The position numbers and the translations under genes were made by a program. A DNA stretch of 64,000 nt from Brassica napus (Eukaryota > Streptophyta > Magnoliopsida > Brassicales > Brassicaceae), in assembly GCF_020379485.1 (NCBI RefSeq), contig NC_063452.1, positions 37,772,650-37,836,649 on the forward strand, written 5' to 3'. Shown piece after piece: positions 22,405 to 34,310 of the stretch. The notes beneath the pieces are model-generated. The model was given only the letters and a program-made list of their open reading frames with translations, ran no database searches and was not told the origin of the DNA. Position 1 is the first letter of the stretch. Every line of letters starts with the position of its first letter.

Positions 22405-25400
22405 TCGATCGACGGCACTTGATGTGCATCGATCGATTGCTTCTTCTGCATATCGACCTCTAATGGTCAGCTCGGATGAAATCTCTTTTAAGCTCCTAAA
22501 TGCTCCATAATCATCACTTTACTCCAAGATACTCCTTAACCTGAAAACATACCTAATAGGATAGAATATATAATATATAGATAGTAAAACCTTTATATAC
22601 GATGGATAAAAATTGGTCAAATCTATGGTATATCAACTTCCCCAGACTTACCCTTTTGCTTGTCCTCAAGCAAAACAAACAGGCAGTCTCTGTGAAAGAG
22701 GTTTGAAAACAGAAGGGACTCACAAATTTAAAACATAGAAATCATCATCTCTACAATTTTGCAATCCACATCTAAATAGTCCTAATCACAAAAGCACATT
22801 AAGCAATATCCTAGCTTAACAACCAAATTCAACTAGTCTACAACTCAGCAAATCATGTCTGACATTCTCCTCTACCAACCTCATTTCTTAGCATAAATAT
22901 AAAAGTGCAGGCTTTACCTTGGGAGTATCGATCACAGGATGCAAGGATTTTCAGACAAGTATCTAGAACTGCAGGTAAAAGTTAGTTCCAAATTTCTTTC
23001 TCTCTAATTTCTCTCTTGAGTCAAAGTCTGCTTTTATTGCAAGATTAGTGAGCAAGATTGGACAGGCTTCCATGAATCAAGACTTAATGGTGGTTGCCAC
23101 CAAGCCATGTTCACTTCTTTTTGACCTATATCCAAGAATTCCTTGTGAAGCGAGCCTTGAAGATTGCCGCCTCCAACTCCCGTTCGAATTCTTTTTATTG
23201 AAATCTTTATGAATCAAGCATTAATGGTTTTAGCCACCAAGTCATGTTCAGATTCCTCCTAACTAAATCCTAAGTCCTATTTAAATAATAAATTTCGGGA
23301 AATTTTTTTTTTTTTTTTTGAATAACACTAACTACTCTAGGGTCGAAATAGAGAGAGAAAAAGTGATAAATGAATCTACACAAGGCGTTACCTTCCAGAC
23401 TTGTCTGAAGAATCTGATCCCATGTATACCAAGCCCAAGCCAAGCAATTATGTCAGCTTTGGTTCCTTCAAACAATCAAGGCAAGTGTGTATAGTAGACA
23501 GGTTGATCCACTTTAGCATCTTTAGTACTATCTGTAATCAGTAAATCTAAAATGGTGCTAAAGAGTGGTTAGACATTCAAGTATAAATCAATAATAAGAT
23601 CATAGTCCCTTTCTCATAACTAAGTATAACTTTATTAAAATCCTTTTAATAAGAATCAGAATAAATAATGTCAGTAAACCTCCCCCCAGACTTAAATTAC
23701 ACTGTCCCAGTGTTACACAGTCGGAGTTATGGTGGAAATAAATCATAAGTACTCAATGTAACAAGCTAGGAAGATAGACCTGACCGGAGTGGGAATCGAT
23801 CGATGTGTATCGGTATGCATCGATCGTCGCAGGTGTCAGCATGTCGATCGATGTCGACGTCTCGTCCACGGTCGATATGGTGATCATTATCCTACTTGGG
23901 TCTTGCAATAAATCTGAAAGAATAAAAAGGAAAGTAAATACTAGTAACTAAAAAAACCAATTAAAATTATCTAATAGTGGGTTGTCTCCCACTCAGCATC
24001 CCACTCAGCGCTTTGTTATAGTCATTTAGCTTGACATCTACTTGTTGGGAAACAAGCATCCACCTCATCTCTGCACATTCTGGACCAAGCTGCAATGAAA
24101 CTTCTTGTGGCCTCATCGTTTCTGGTCCATCTCTCATCCATCTTCTGTATTGCATTTGAGATGTTCTGTAGCCTCTCCTGAAGAGTTTCAATGCTGAACT
24201 GATGTAATCCTATCTTGTCGTAGGCGTATGCTGATAGCTCGTTCAGTTCCTCGTGCATTGACTCCATCTTGTTGTGTATCAGCTGGTCGTCGTCTGATGT
24301 AGACTTGGTATCAATCGATGCGACCATATGTCTATCAATCGTTGCTGGTGCAGTACTGTCGATCGATTGTGGAGACGTGTTGTTGAAGGAATGGCCCGAA
24401 TATCTGTCATCATGCATAGCAATCTCTATAGCTCTTTCCTTCCAGTAATCCTCATCATACTCCTCTGTAGGATCCTCATTGGATGAAGGAATTACAGTAT
24501 CCACTGCAAAACTTTCATGGAATCCACTGTCTGCCCAACTGCCTATTGAATAGTCATCTCGTCCTCTGTTGTTGGGTTGTTGAAAGGCAAAGTCTGGATA
24601 ACACTGATTTGGTAATGTGAAGTGGTCTACCGGTTGCTTCCCGTCGTTGACCTGTTGTCTCTCAACTCGAACTGGGTCATAGTGGACGTCTAGATCTATC
24701 AGTGCCAGACATAATCTGTTGGTGTTTATGTCACATACAGCTCCTACTGTAGCCAGGAAAGCTCTTCCAAGCAGAAGTGAAGAGTTCCAGTTTAGCTTTA
24801 TGTCCAAGACATGAAAATCTACTGGGACAAGGGCATTACCAATTTGTACTTCAAGGTCTCTTATGATGCCTCCTGAGCTTCTTTTTGAAAGGTCCACGAA
24901 GGTGAAAGATTCTGATGAAGGCTCTATTTTCAGACCCAGCTGGTCTGCCATAACCTTAGGTAGTATGCTGATTGATTCTCCTATTTCAAAAAGTGCATGG
25001 GGAAATTCAATACCCTTCACCACACATGGTATTGCAAACTTCCCAGGATCACTCTTCTTCTTCAATGTGATCCTTAGTTACATCCTTTCCCTGACATGAT
25101 GAAACATTCCCCTAATGTCCTCCTCAATTTCCTTAGTCTCTCTGAAGAACATCCACAACCTATGTGTGAAATAAACTTCATCAAATTGTTTCTCCACTGG
25201 GATTCTGAGGACTCTCTTAGTGAAACCATCCATCTCCTTCTCATTAGCTTCTCTCTTAAGGTTCTTAGGAATCTTCTCCTTCCTCTTCCTTAACCTTCTT
25301 CCTTCAGATGCCTCATCAACTTGCATAGGCTCTGGTGTAGTGTCTGAAGGGTTGGTTGTAGGTTATGGTGGGTTGGCTGATGGTTTAGGTGGTGGTCTGA

Positions 25401-25656
25401 GTGCGTCGATTCAGTCATTATCAATAGATGGTAACCGCACTCGGTAGGTGAGAGGTGCCTGTCGATCGATGGGAGGTGAGGGGGGTCGATCGATGTCGGT
25501 CGACTGCTGGATCATGCGGTCGATCGATTTTGACGTAGAAAGGGGCGGGTGGGTGACGATGTTTTTCTGCGAATTCCTCATGAGTCATGATTCGAACTGC
25601 ACTACACTCCGCAGTCGATTCAGCAGATGACGTCGATCGATGTCTAGAGTGATCTG
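22405..25656 (-). repeat. Triplicated block, copy 3 (3,252 bp)
   Basis: The content is as copies 1 and 2, with LTR tail 22,405-22,635. It is shorter mainly because about 156 bp are missing after the retropepsin core (near 24,645), and a small duplication of CACTCAGC lies near 23,990. At its right end (25,657-25,664) TCGATCGA is followed by unique gag sequence instead of LTR tail. Confidence 0.9.
24022..25326 (-). pseudogene. Retropepsin-like protease region, block copy 3
   Basis: An upstream piece (25,326-25,078) ends in a stop, and the core frame runs 25,065 to 24,022 (347 residues). The active-site motif is further eroded to FEIGES. About 52 residues present in copies 1 and 2 after the core are deleted, joining RQQVN directly to DGKQPVDHF. 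The C-terminal part (EELNELSAYAYDKIG...) is the most complete of the three. Confidence 0.75.
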
Positions 25657-27385
25657 TCGATCGATCTTCGTCATGGTCTGTCGATCGATGTGTATCCATT
25701 GATCTCGGTCGACACCATTGTGATCCGCCAAAACTCATGGAGATTTCAACTTCGAAGTCTGCTTCTCCAAGCTTCTCATGCCTCACCAGTTGCCAAAAAT
25801 CATCATCTATGATGGCATTAACGTGGTGTTTTGCTTTCTCAACTCATGCGTCTCTAGCCAAGCTTCTTGCCTCTTTACAGTGTCTCCAGTCTGAACTACT
25901 TGCATTTTAAGCTTCCTAACCTTAGTCCCTAAGGTCTCAATTCTTGTGTTCAGACTGTTGTAGGCGGAATATATCTTCCCATTGAAATCCACAGTGAGTT
26001 GTTGCTGTCGTTCCAGAACTCTGTCAAACATTGCTTCAATCTTGCTCTCCGGAGTCTGTGGTGGTGGATTCTGGTAGAATGAGTTTCCATAGCCTCTGCT
26101 GTTGTTGCTGAAAGGTTTCTGAAACTGTGAACTCTGGTTACTCCTCTGACCATTGCCATAGAAGTTTCTGTTTCCACCTGGTTTCCAGACCTCTGAAATC
26201 CAGTGCCTCCAATGTAGTTCACATCTTCTTATCCTTCCATGTCTACAGCCTCTTCCCCTTCAGCTGAGCAGACCTGCTTCCTGAGAAGCTCATGAACTAC
26301 ATCTAACTTTGCTCTAACTTCGTCCATCTGCTCCTTCCCTAGGGATGCAACATACTTCTTTCTTTCAAAGTCAGTGTTCTTGGTGCTACTGCTATTTGCT
26401 AGATTTTCTATCAGTCTCACAGCTTCCACCGGATTCCTGGTGTTGAAGTTTCCCTCGCTAGATGTATCAAGAGCCATCTGATACCTCAAGACGATACCTC
26501 TGAAGAAAGTACTCAGCAGTTGCACTTCGTTGAATCCGTGGTGTGGACAGTCTCGCTGGAAGAACTTGAATCTGATCCACGCGTCTTTGAAAGACTCTCA
26601 TGTCTCAAGTCTTCAGCGCGTGCCTCATCGAAGAAGTTTCGCAAGAAAGCATTCTTGATTTCGGCAAAGGATGTTAGAGATCATGTGGGTAGCTGCTTAA
26701 GCCAGTGCATCGCTTCTCCAGTCAGAGAATACTTGAAGAGCTTGCACAATAGGTAGTCCTCAGGGACTCCATCCATACGAATATCAGCGATAAGATCCTC
26801 GAACCTTTCAAGATGGTCCATATGATGCTCGTGCGGTAACCCAGAGTAAGGTATCTGCGACACGAGTGTGTAGTACTAGGGCTTCAGCTCAAAATTCTGC
26901 TTCTGAATCTCTGGAAGTCGAATAGCTGATTTGTTGGCGTAGTACTCATCTGGACGATTGTAGTCGGCCAGTGCTCTTGGTCGAGCATCCTCTTCTACAG
27001 GTTGAGCAGCTCCTGTAACATCAGTATTAGGGATTACATTCCCCTGAGCGTCTAGTTTCTGACATGTTGCATTACGCAGATGACCATCCTGGTCATACAG
27101 GTTTCCATTCTCATCTTGTCTGAGAATAACAATCGCAACCATGCTTCGCGAATGAGGATCGATCGATGTATGCGGTGTAGTGTCGATCGATGTCGAACGA
27201 GGTAAATCGGTCGACGATGAAACTCGGGTGTCGGTCGACGGTTGGATGCAAGAATCAGTCGACGTGAAAGCTTCTGCGTCGATCGATGTGGAACGTTGGT
27301 CTTTGCGGATCGAGCGTTCCAAGTGAGCAGGATCTTCTGAGAATAGCAGGTGTTTGTCCTTGTTGCTTCTAGTACTGCTGGGCAT
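25421..27385 (-). pseudogene. Broken Athila-like gag of element C
   Basis: It starts at M 27,385 (MPSSTRSNKDKHLLFSEDPA), 94 bp after the primer site on the minus strand. An N-terminal Ser/Thr/Ile/Asp repeat region, in which TCGATCGAT encodes Ser-Ile-Asp, is followed by a linker. The gag core at about 26,681-26,863 (HHMDHLERFEDLIADI, LLCKLFKYSLTGEAMHWLKQLP) and a second part (26,525-26,229, RGIVLRYQMALDT) come next. Then a Gly/Asn/Gln-rich stretch and a coiled-coil-like segment (26,031-25,807). TAG at 26,876 and TGA at 26,681 interrupt the frame, and there are frame changes near 26,600 and 26,230. Gag would form the particle; this copy cannot. Confidence 0.8.
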
Positions 27386-27478
27386 GCACCTGAAAAGACA
27401 AAAAAAAATTTTGTGTCAGATTGGGGGTAGAGAAAAGAATAAGAATCAATAACACTAAATCTAATGGCGATCAAAGCT

Positions 27479-27495
27479 CCCCGGCAACGGCGCCA
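27479..27495 (-). other. Primer-binding site, tRNA-Asp type (element C)
   Basis: The plus strand has CCCCGGCAACGGCGCCA, identical to the tRNA-Asp 3' end, followed by AATT and the LTR at 27,500. The match is perfect over 17 bases. Confidence 0.93.
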
Positions 27496-27499
27496 AATT

Positions 27500-28860
27500 T
27501 GATACCACTCAAATTACCGTAAGGAGTGAATTACTCTCTCAAATAAGAGGTACTGTTGCAGTACTTAGGGATCGAATCCACAAGGAGCTAGGGAACCTAT
27601 TAAATCTAGTCAGGTTATTAATTCTAGGTGTTTGTTGTTTTATGGGTTTAAAAGTAAATAGCAATCATAATTGATCAAGTCTATTGCCCTATTAACAGGA
27701 TGATTGGGGGTGTAACTTTATTGGAAGATATTAGACGCAGAGTTTCTATTCAGGTGTTGGAGATTATAATTCTATAGATGCCTAACAATTGCATGCATGA
27801 TATATTAGAGTTCAACTCCTTAATCACAGTGATCAGCGATGGCCATGTTTCACTGGTTAACTAACTAGATCTTGGATCTCAACTGTCATCTTTTGATCAC
27901 AAGAAAGTGTTGATCGATGATCCTATAGGGATATCGATCGATACACCTTTCACAATATCGATCGATTGTCAGATGAAGATATCGATCGATAGCTTCTAGT
28001 TAAGCCCTAGGCGCAGGTTGATAATACTCACTAGTCTCCTAGATCAGAGGTTAGCTCTCTCTAGCAGTCCTAGCATGACATATTAGATTCAGGACAGGAT
28101 GATCAAGGATGCTTGACACATGCAAATTCCTAGGTTCAATATTCTAGTTAGCAAGGCTAGAACAAGAATTAAGAACAATCAATCAATTAATATCACAACT
28201 AAGCAATTCTATAGTTGGGGCTAATCCTTCTAACCTATTTGAACCCTGAATCTAACAAGTAAACTACTCAGACATAGCTACGCAATTCATGACACAAAAT
28301 ATAGATAAAAACTGCATATAATAGAATAGATGAATCAATAGAGTTCCAATCACAAATCTCTCTATGATCTTCTCTCCTAAAACTCTCTCTCTCTCTTGCT
28401 GAAAGTAAGAATACAATGATGGTAAAAACTCTTCTTGCCTCCTAACACTTAGGCAAGTATATAACTATTAGGTTAAAAACTAGTCAGGGGTAATCTTGTA
28501 ATTTGGTGAAGCTTTGGGTTTAAAGTCGGTTGGAACCAAGTCGCGCGTTTCGCGTCTCGACATCGATCAATGGCACAGGATGTACATCGATCGATCATAA
28601 TCTTCAATCGTCGAGGCTTCTCTTCTGTATCGATCGACAACACTGGATGTGCATCGATCGATTGCTTCTTTTGCATATTGACCTCTAATGGTCAGCTCGG
28701 ATGAAATCTCTTTTAAGCTCCTAAATGCTCCATAATTATCACTTTACTCCAAGATACTCCTAAACCTGAAAACATACCTAATAGGATAGAATATATAATA
28801 TATAGATAGTAAAACACTTATATACCATGGATGAAAATGGGTCAAATCCATGGTATATCA
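27500..28860 (-). repeat. Element C 5' LTR
   Basis: The LTR is 1,361 bp with intact TGATACC...TATATCA ends. Relative to the left LTR and the internal LTR tails it has private changes, for example CAACACTGG for CGGCACTTG near 28,640; several are CpG-loss type. One former palindrome now reads TCGATCAA (about 28,562). Confidence 0.95.
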
Positions 28861-28865
28861 AGGCA

Positions 28866-31744
28866 CTGGCTTAAGTTCATACGACGATCACTGGGGCAAT
28901 GAATGACAACCTTACAGCTCTAGTCACTGAATGGGAGGTCAAATTAGCGCTTTTTACTATGTATCCAGAAAAGTTCCCAGGCCCAGATGGGATGACTGCG
29001 CTTTTCTGTCAGAAATTTTGGGATATTGTAAAAGAAGATTTAACTCATATGGTTAATAAATTCCTTTTTGAGGGGATGGTGGCGAATGGACTGAATGATA
29101 CGAATATATGTCTCATCCCAAAGACTGCAAAGCCTAATGAAATGGCTCAATTTAGACCCATTAGCTTGTGTAACGTCAGCTACAAGATAATCTCTAAGGT
29201 CTTATGCCAGAGATTGAAGAAAGTGTTACCAGGCTTGATATCAGAAACTCTGTCAGCTTTTGTTGCTGGAAGACAGATTTCAGACAACATTATGATTGCT
29301 CAAGAAATGTTCCACGCTCTGAGAACTAAAACAAGTGGACGTAGTAAAAGGATGGCTATTAAGACGGACATGAGCAAAGTATATGACAGGATGGAATGGT
29401 CGTTTATTGAAGCTGTCATGCGCAAGATAGGTTTTTCGGAGACATGGATCACCTGGATAATGTGATGCATTACGTCGCTGAAATATAAGGTACTCATGAA
29501 TGGACAGCCAAGAGGAAATATTGTTCCTGGTAGAGGCCTACGCTAAGGAGATCCTTTGTCTCCTTTCATTTTTATTCTATGAACAGAAGCGCTTGCTAGC
29601 CTTTTCAATCATGCAGAGAGCCAAGGGAGGATAACGGGGATGCGCGTCACACGCGCGTGTCCTTCGGTATCCCAGCTTCTCTTTGATGATATCCTTTTCT
29701 TCTGTAAGGTGGAGCCCCGTGAATGTGAAGAAGTAATGAAAGTAGTCAGAAAGTATGGTAAAGCATCAGGTCAATGTATCAACTTTGGTAAATCGTCCTT
29801 ACTCTTTGGTAAGTAGAGTAATGCAACTAGTAGACAAGAGATTAAAGATGCACTTGGAATACAAAATGAAGGAGGAATGACGACTTACCTTGGTATCCTG
29901 AAAGACATAAGTGGCTCCAAGTGCAAACTTTTTGCATTTCTCAAGGATAAGTTAATGCATAAAGTGAATGGATGGACATGTAGATGGCTATCAAAAGGAG
30001 GGAATGAGGTGTTGATTAAATCCATTCTGTTGGCTCTTCCGAATTACGTTATGTCTACTTTCCTGCTCTCGTTAGAGATATGTGAAAACCTAGCAAAGGC
30101 AATTGCTCAATTCTGGTGGAGTTCAAATCCACCAAAAAGAGGAATACATTGGGCGAAATGAGAAAAAGTCTGTCTACCAAGAGAGGAGAGTGAGATTAGT
30201 TTTCGTTTGACCCATGAGTTCAATCTGGCACTATTGGCGAAACAACTATGGAGACTTGTTCAATTCTCTGACTCTTTGGTTGCCCGGGTATTGAGGGGAA
30301 GATACTAAAGACTGAGTTCACCACTTAGAGTAAACCCTGCTAGCAGCCCATCGTATGTGTGGACTAGCATTTCTGCTGCAAGGAAGTTTTTGTTACTGGG
30401 AATCAGATAGAAGATACATTCAGGTTATGAAGTCAAGGGGTGGGAGGATCCGTGGATTCCAACGACTCCTGCGAGACCAGCTATTCCTGTGGCGCCAGTT
30501 ATGCATCCCAATATGAGAGTAAGCGATCTCATTAATCAGGTATCGCAGGATTGAGTTGTTAGTCTATTGGAGAACTATGTCAATCTGGATGACATACCAC
30601 TTATAAGGAGTTTGGCCATAAGCTCAACTCATCGTCGTGATACATTCTACTGGAACTATACAAGGAATGGCAAATACACGGTGAAATCTGGATATTGGGT
30701 GGTTCAGAACTTATTAAAGACAGAGGAGGAGAAGGAAGTCTTGGAGCCAAGTATCACTAAGCTTCAAGCCTTTGCTTGGAAGTTGAAGGCACCTAAGAAG
30801 ATATGTCATCTTATATGGCAATTGTTAACTGGTGATGTGGCAGTAACGAGGAACTTAGCAAGATGCAATATCAGGTGTGATAACTACTGTCCAAGATGTG
30901 GAGAACTAGAAGAATTTGTAACCTATGCCATATTCGAATGCCCGCCAGCTCTACAAGTTTGGTCCTTATCATCAACTACAACAAGCCCAAATATATTCCT
31001 AGCACCAAGCGTCTACACAAATGTGGATTACCTATTCTGGAAGGAAAAAAAAAAGCATTATTGAGCCAGAACAAGACAGTGATCCTTATCCCTAGATAAT
31101 CTGGTATATTTGGAAGGTTAGGAATGACAAACTTTTCAGGGGGATAAACAGAGATCCTTTGGAGCTAGTTCGACATGCAGAAAGTGAATGTCAAGCATGG
31201 TTTGATGCGAACGAAGTGGTACAAGACAACAATACTGAGGAACCCCAAGTCATAAGCTTGGCTAATATTTGCTTGTTAGATGGATCTTGGACAGCCTGTG
31301 CTCACTTTAGTGGATGGGGATGGGTCTGGATGGTCAGTGGTGGGAACATTCAACTTATGGGAACAAAGAACTTCACGTGGCGTGAATCAGCCTTGCATTC
31401 GGAAGTAGAAGCACTGCACTGGGCAATGGAGAACATGCTTCAACATTCAACATGCCAGAGTTTTGGGACAGACTGTAAGAAGATGATTGCAATGATAAAG
31501 GAACCTCATGTCTGGCCAAGCTTTGCGACGGAGTTGGAAAGGATATAGACGCTACAAATATGCTTTCCGGATTTCAACATCATTCATGTTCCACGAGCGC
31601 GCAATCAGATTTCAGACTTTTTAGCTAAGACTGCTAAATCATTCCATTGGGAGTTACTTTTTATTGGTTGTTCTATTCCGGTCTTGTTACCCAGACCACC
31701 TCAAGTTTGAGTGATAGAATGGCCTTTTGACGTAAAAAAAAAAT
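28866..31744 (+). pseudogene. LINE ORF2, 3' part: reverse transcriptase, zf-RVT and RNase H-like
   Basis: This continues the 14,453 frame after one AGGCA. The reverse transcriptase begins with the FPGPDGMTALF motif (about 28,975), then RPISLCNVSYKIISKVL (about 29,155), then AIKTDMSKVYDRMEW with one catalytic Asp (about 29,360). Stops and frame changes follow from 29,462. The active-site box, FADD in the family, reads F-D-D (29,681-29,690) after loss of one codon. A zf-RVT-like Cys/His region lies at about 30,760-30,960 and an RNase H-like segment with DGSWTACAHFSGWGW at 31,270-31,540. A poly-A tail follows at 31,734-31,743. The copy is non-functional. Confidence 0.88.
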
Positions 31745-31811
31745 TCATATATTTACATTTTTATTTTATTTTTATGATCTTGAAATAAATAGAGGATAAA
31801 GCCTAACAAGA

Positions 31812-32521
31812 AGGATCAAACCTCCCTCCTCCCTCCGTTCTCACTCTAAAAATCTTTCACAGAGGTGATGTTGAGAGAGGAGGTTCATGGTTTCGCCGGT
31901 TTCCTCTCCGGCTCTGACTCCCGGTGATCGGGCTTCGACTCTGGCAAGCGGCGGCTTCTTCAGCGACGACTTGGCCGACTTCTCTTCTGGCAGGCAATGG
32001 CTCTTTTAGCGTTGCATGGCTGACTCTGTCTCCGGCATGCGATGGCTTCCACAATACCGTTCATGGCCGGCTCCTCTTATGACTTTCATTACTCATCTCC
32101 GATGTTTGTTAATGTTCAGATCTGGTGTTTCTGGTTTTAATATTTTTGTTTTTTTAGTTTTTTCTCCCTTAAGCGTTTAAAAATCTGTTGCCGTTGACGT
32201 TTGTTCTAATTTCGAGCTTCCTGTTCCGGTATAGTGCTCGATTAGACATCCGATGGTAATCTCCGAGCCAGTGAAGTCGACGGCGTGGCGTCTCTGCTTC
32301 TGAGCAACCTGGTTCTCTTTTGCTTACAACAAAGCACATGGCTATATGCTGTCATGTGGAGATGCATCCTTCATCATTTGGACTTTTATGGTTGAGCTTT
32401 ATGATGTGTCCTCTCTTTTATATTTTTGTTTAGGCTTTGTCTTGTTAGGTCTCTTTGTTTTTAACTTCTGTACTTTGTTGACCGTTTGGTCATATTAATT
32501 AAACGAGATGACAAAAAAAAA
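31812..32521 (+). mobile_element. Short A-tailed retroposed element (LINE- or SINE-like)
   Basis: A 710-bp sequence with a GC-rich first half and a T-rich second half ends in an A9 tail (32,513-32,521). Near-identical 11-bp flanks GCCTAACAAGA (31,801-31,811) and GCATAACAAGA (32,523-32,533) look like a target duplication. There is no convincing reading frame. The end TTGTCTTGTTAGG...ACCGTTTGGTCATATTAAT resembles plant LINE 3' untranslated regions, so an internally deleted LINE is the likeliest explanation. Confidence 0.65.
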
Positions 32522-32533
32522 TGCATAACAAGA

Positions 32534-33600
32534 TTTGCAGATCAAGAGATTAAATTATTGGCAATAACAGGGGAAGTGGCCTACAAATATCGCTATAATA
32601 TTTTATGAACAATATGTATATGGGGTGTTATGTTAGTTTTCATAAAGGTCAACTCCATATATTATTTCAATAAATTATATGTATTATCTTATTACTATTA
32701 TCATGACATTTATTTTATTCTACTTTTGTTTACTAATTTCAAATTAGATAAATAACCAAAAAGAAACATCATTGAATAAATAATATAGATATTTGTTACA
32801 ACTTTGAGATCATATGTTGTTGAAGTACGTTTTTTCCTGCACCATGTGCAGTGATAAATTTTTTAAAAGTAAAATTATATTTAAAATAAAATTTATTAAT
32901 ATTATATTTTATTATTTTTGACTAATATTTAATATAAAGTTGATTATTTAAGCATAAAATTAAGAAAAAAGTAATTTTGTTTATTTTAAATTACATTTAA
33001 TAATATATATGTAATATATTTAAAATTCGAATCTTAGATTAAAATTTTATTTATTTATTTTGGTTAAATGTATTAAATCAACTTGTATAAAATTACTAAA
33101 AATCATATAAAAATTGTATATTTATTAAAAATTATAACTAAAAAATATTTATAAAATTTGTAGATATCTAAAAGAAACTAATGAAATTATGATTAACAAT
33201 TTATTAATTTTTTAAAAAAGATGTAGAAAATTTTGAAAATATTAGTAATAAAAATTGTATAATTATATAATACAATTAAATAATGTATTTCAAAATTTAT
33301 AATGCATATTTCAATATATTTATTTTAGTGATGATTTATGAATTATTACCATATCTTAAGAAGTTTAACAAAAATATAAATCAACATTGAATGTAATGTA
33401 TTAGTTATTGATATATTCTATAATGTGTACAAAAAATATATGTCAGTAATAAATGTGATTGTCCATGTCATATTAACTATAAGCCATGTCAACAATCTTG
33501 TTAGTCATGTCATCATTTTTTTTTGTAAAAATGATTTTAGATAAGACATGTGGCAAAATCATTCACAAATATAGTATAGGAGATTTACTTAAAATATAAG
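32534..33600. other. AT-rich non-coding DNA
   Basis: This is over 1 kb of very AT-rich sequence without open frames of note. Part of it (32,880-33,330) is dense in TTATTT/AATATA words. I see no terminal repeats or target duplication that would define an element. Confidence 0.5.
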
Positions 33601-33604
33601 AGCT

Positions 33605-34063
33605 GAGTTGATGGCAGCTCATAGTGGTGGAGATTTCAGATATTAATGAAGAGAATAATGTCTGTCACAATTCTGCAAAGTTAAGGGAAACCAGAAATCC
33701 AATCTGCGAAAATAAATGTCCATCTTGCACGCTGGTAACGTCTCAAGAGGAGATCAAAAATTAGGAAAAGAGATTATTCCATGAGTTTCTTACATATGAG
33801 CCACCAGATTAGCAGAGTAGAACAATTGAGGAGATTCCATTTTGATGTACTGATGAGGATTGCACAACGCTTATAAAACCAGTATCTTAGGAGGAAATCA
33901 GAGAAGTACTTTTTTGAATGTCAAGTAAAAAATCACCGGATCCAGATAGTTTTACTATAAAATTCCTCAGGACTTCTTGGAGTGTTATTGGGAAAGATTT
34001 CATGACTGCAGTGCAATCCTTTTTCAGCAAGGACTTCCTGTCAAAAGGGCTTAACACCACCAT
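33605..34063 (+). pseudogene. LINE ORF2 fragment (start of reverse transcriptase)
   Basis: The segment 33,918-34,060 translates as KKSPDPDSFTIKFLRTSW followed by SVIGKDFMTAVQSFFSKDFL and SKGLNTT. This matches the opening of plant L1 reverse transcriptase (family SPGPDGF...W..I..D...A..SFF..G.LP.G.N.T). Upstream 33,605-33,917 reads as the preceding linker with several stops. The fragment is cut off at 34,063 by LTR-like sequence. Confidence 0.65.
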
Positions 34064-34310
34064 TGATGTGGTCAAATTACCCCAAGAACAACTCTTTCGA
34101 ATAAAAGATCGATTGTAGTAATTAAGGATCGTATTCACAGAGACTCGATATCTAACACAATAGATTTAAGTTTCAGATCAAGCTAGATCAAAATATATAA
34201 AGCAATAAATAAACAGTCAAGTAGATAGATGAGTTTGTTTGTTTGTTGATGGAAGAAATTTTACTAGATTTAGGGTTTCATTTTAGTTATAAGAACTCAA
34301 TCTAACTAAA
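34064..34310 (-). repeat. Diverged end of an Athila-like LTR
   Basis: It begins TGATGTGGTCAAATTACCCC, which aligns with the TGATACCACTCAAATTACCC start of the LTRs at 14,454 and 27,500. It continues through the STOP-rich block TAAGGATCG.ATTCACAGAGA and TAGATTTAGGGTTTCA to about 34,310. The rest of the LTR is absent. It interrupts the LINE fragment on its left. Confidence 0.65.

Larger units (their letters stand above)
14454..28860 (-). mobile_element. Element C: 14.4-kb Athila-like LTR retrotransposon with internal triplication
   Basis: The element lies between perfect 5-bp target duplications AGGCA (14,449-14,453 and 28,861-28,865) inside the LINE reading frame. LTRs are 1,358 bp (14,454-15,811) and 1,361 bp (27,500-28,860). 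Reading the minus strand gives 5' LTR, tRNA-Asp primer site (27,479-27,495), broken gag (about 25,670-27,385), then three tandem blocks each holding a retropepsin-like region, a 3' untranslated region, a polypurine tract and a 230-bp LTR tail. No reverse transcriptase, RNase H or integrase is visible anywhere, so it would depend on another element's enzymes. Confidence 0.93.
13661..31744 (+). mobile_element. L1-type LINE, interrupted by element C
   Basis: The outer ends are defined by a near-perfect 14-bp target duplication, TCACATATTTACAT at 13,647-13,660 and TCATATATTTACAT at 31,745-31,758. A poly-A tail lies just before the second copy (31,734-31,743). Taking out the LTR element 14,454-28,860 and one AGGCA leaves a LINE of about 3.67 kb with endonuclease, reverse transcriptase, zf-RVT and RNase H-like parts in order. 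It lacks ORF1 and most of the endonuclease, so it is shortened at the 5' end and inside. Confidence 0.85.
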
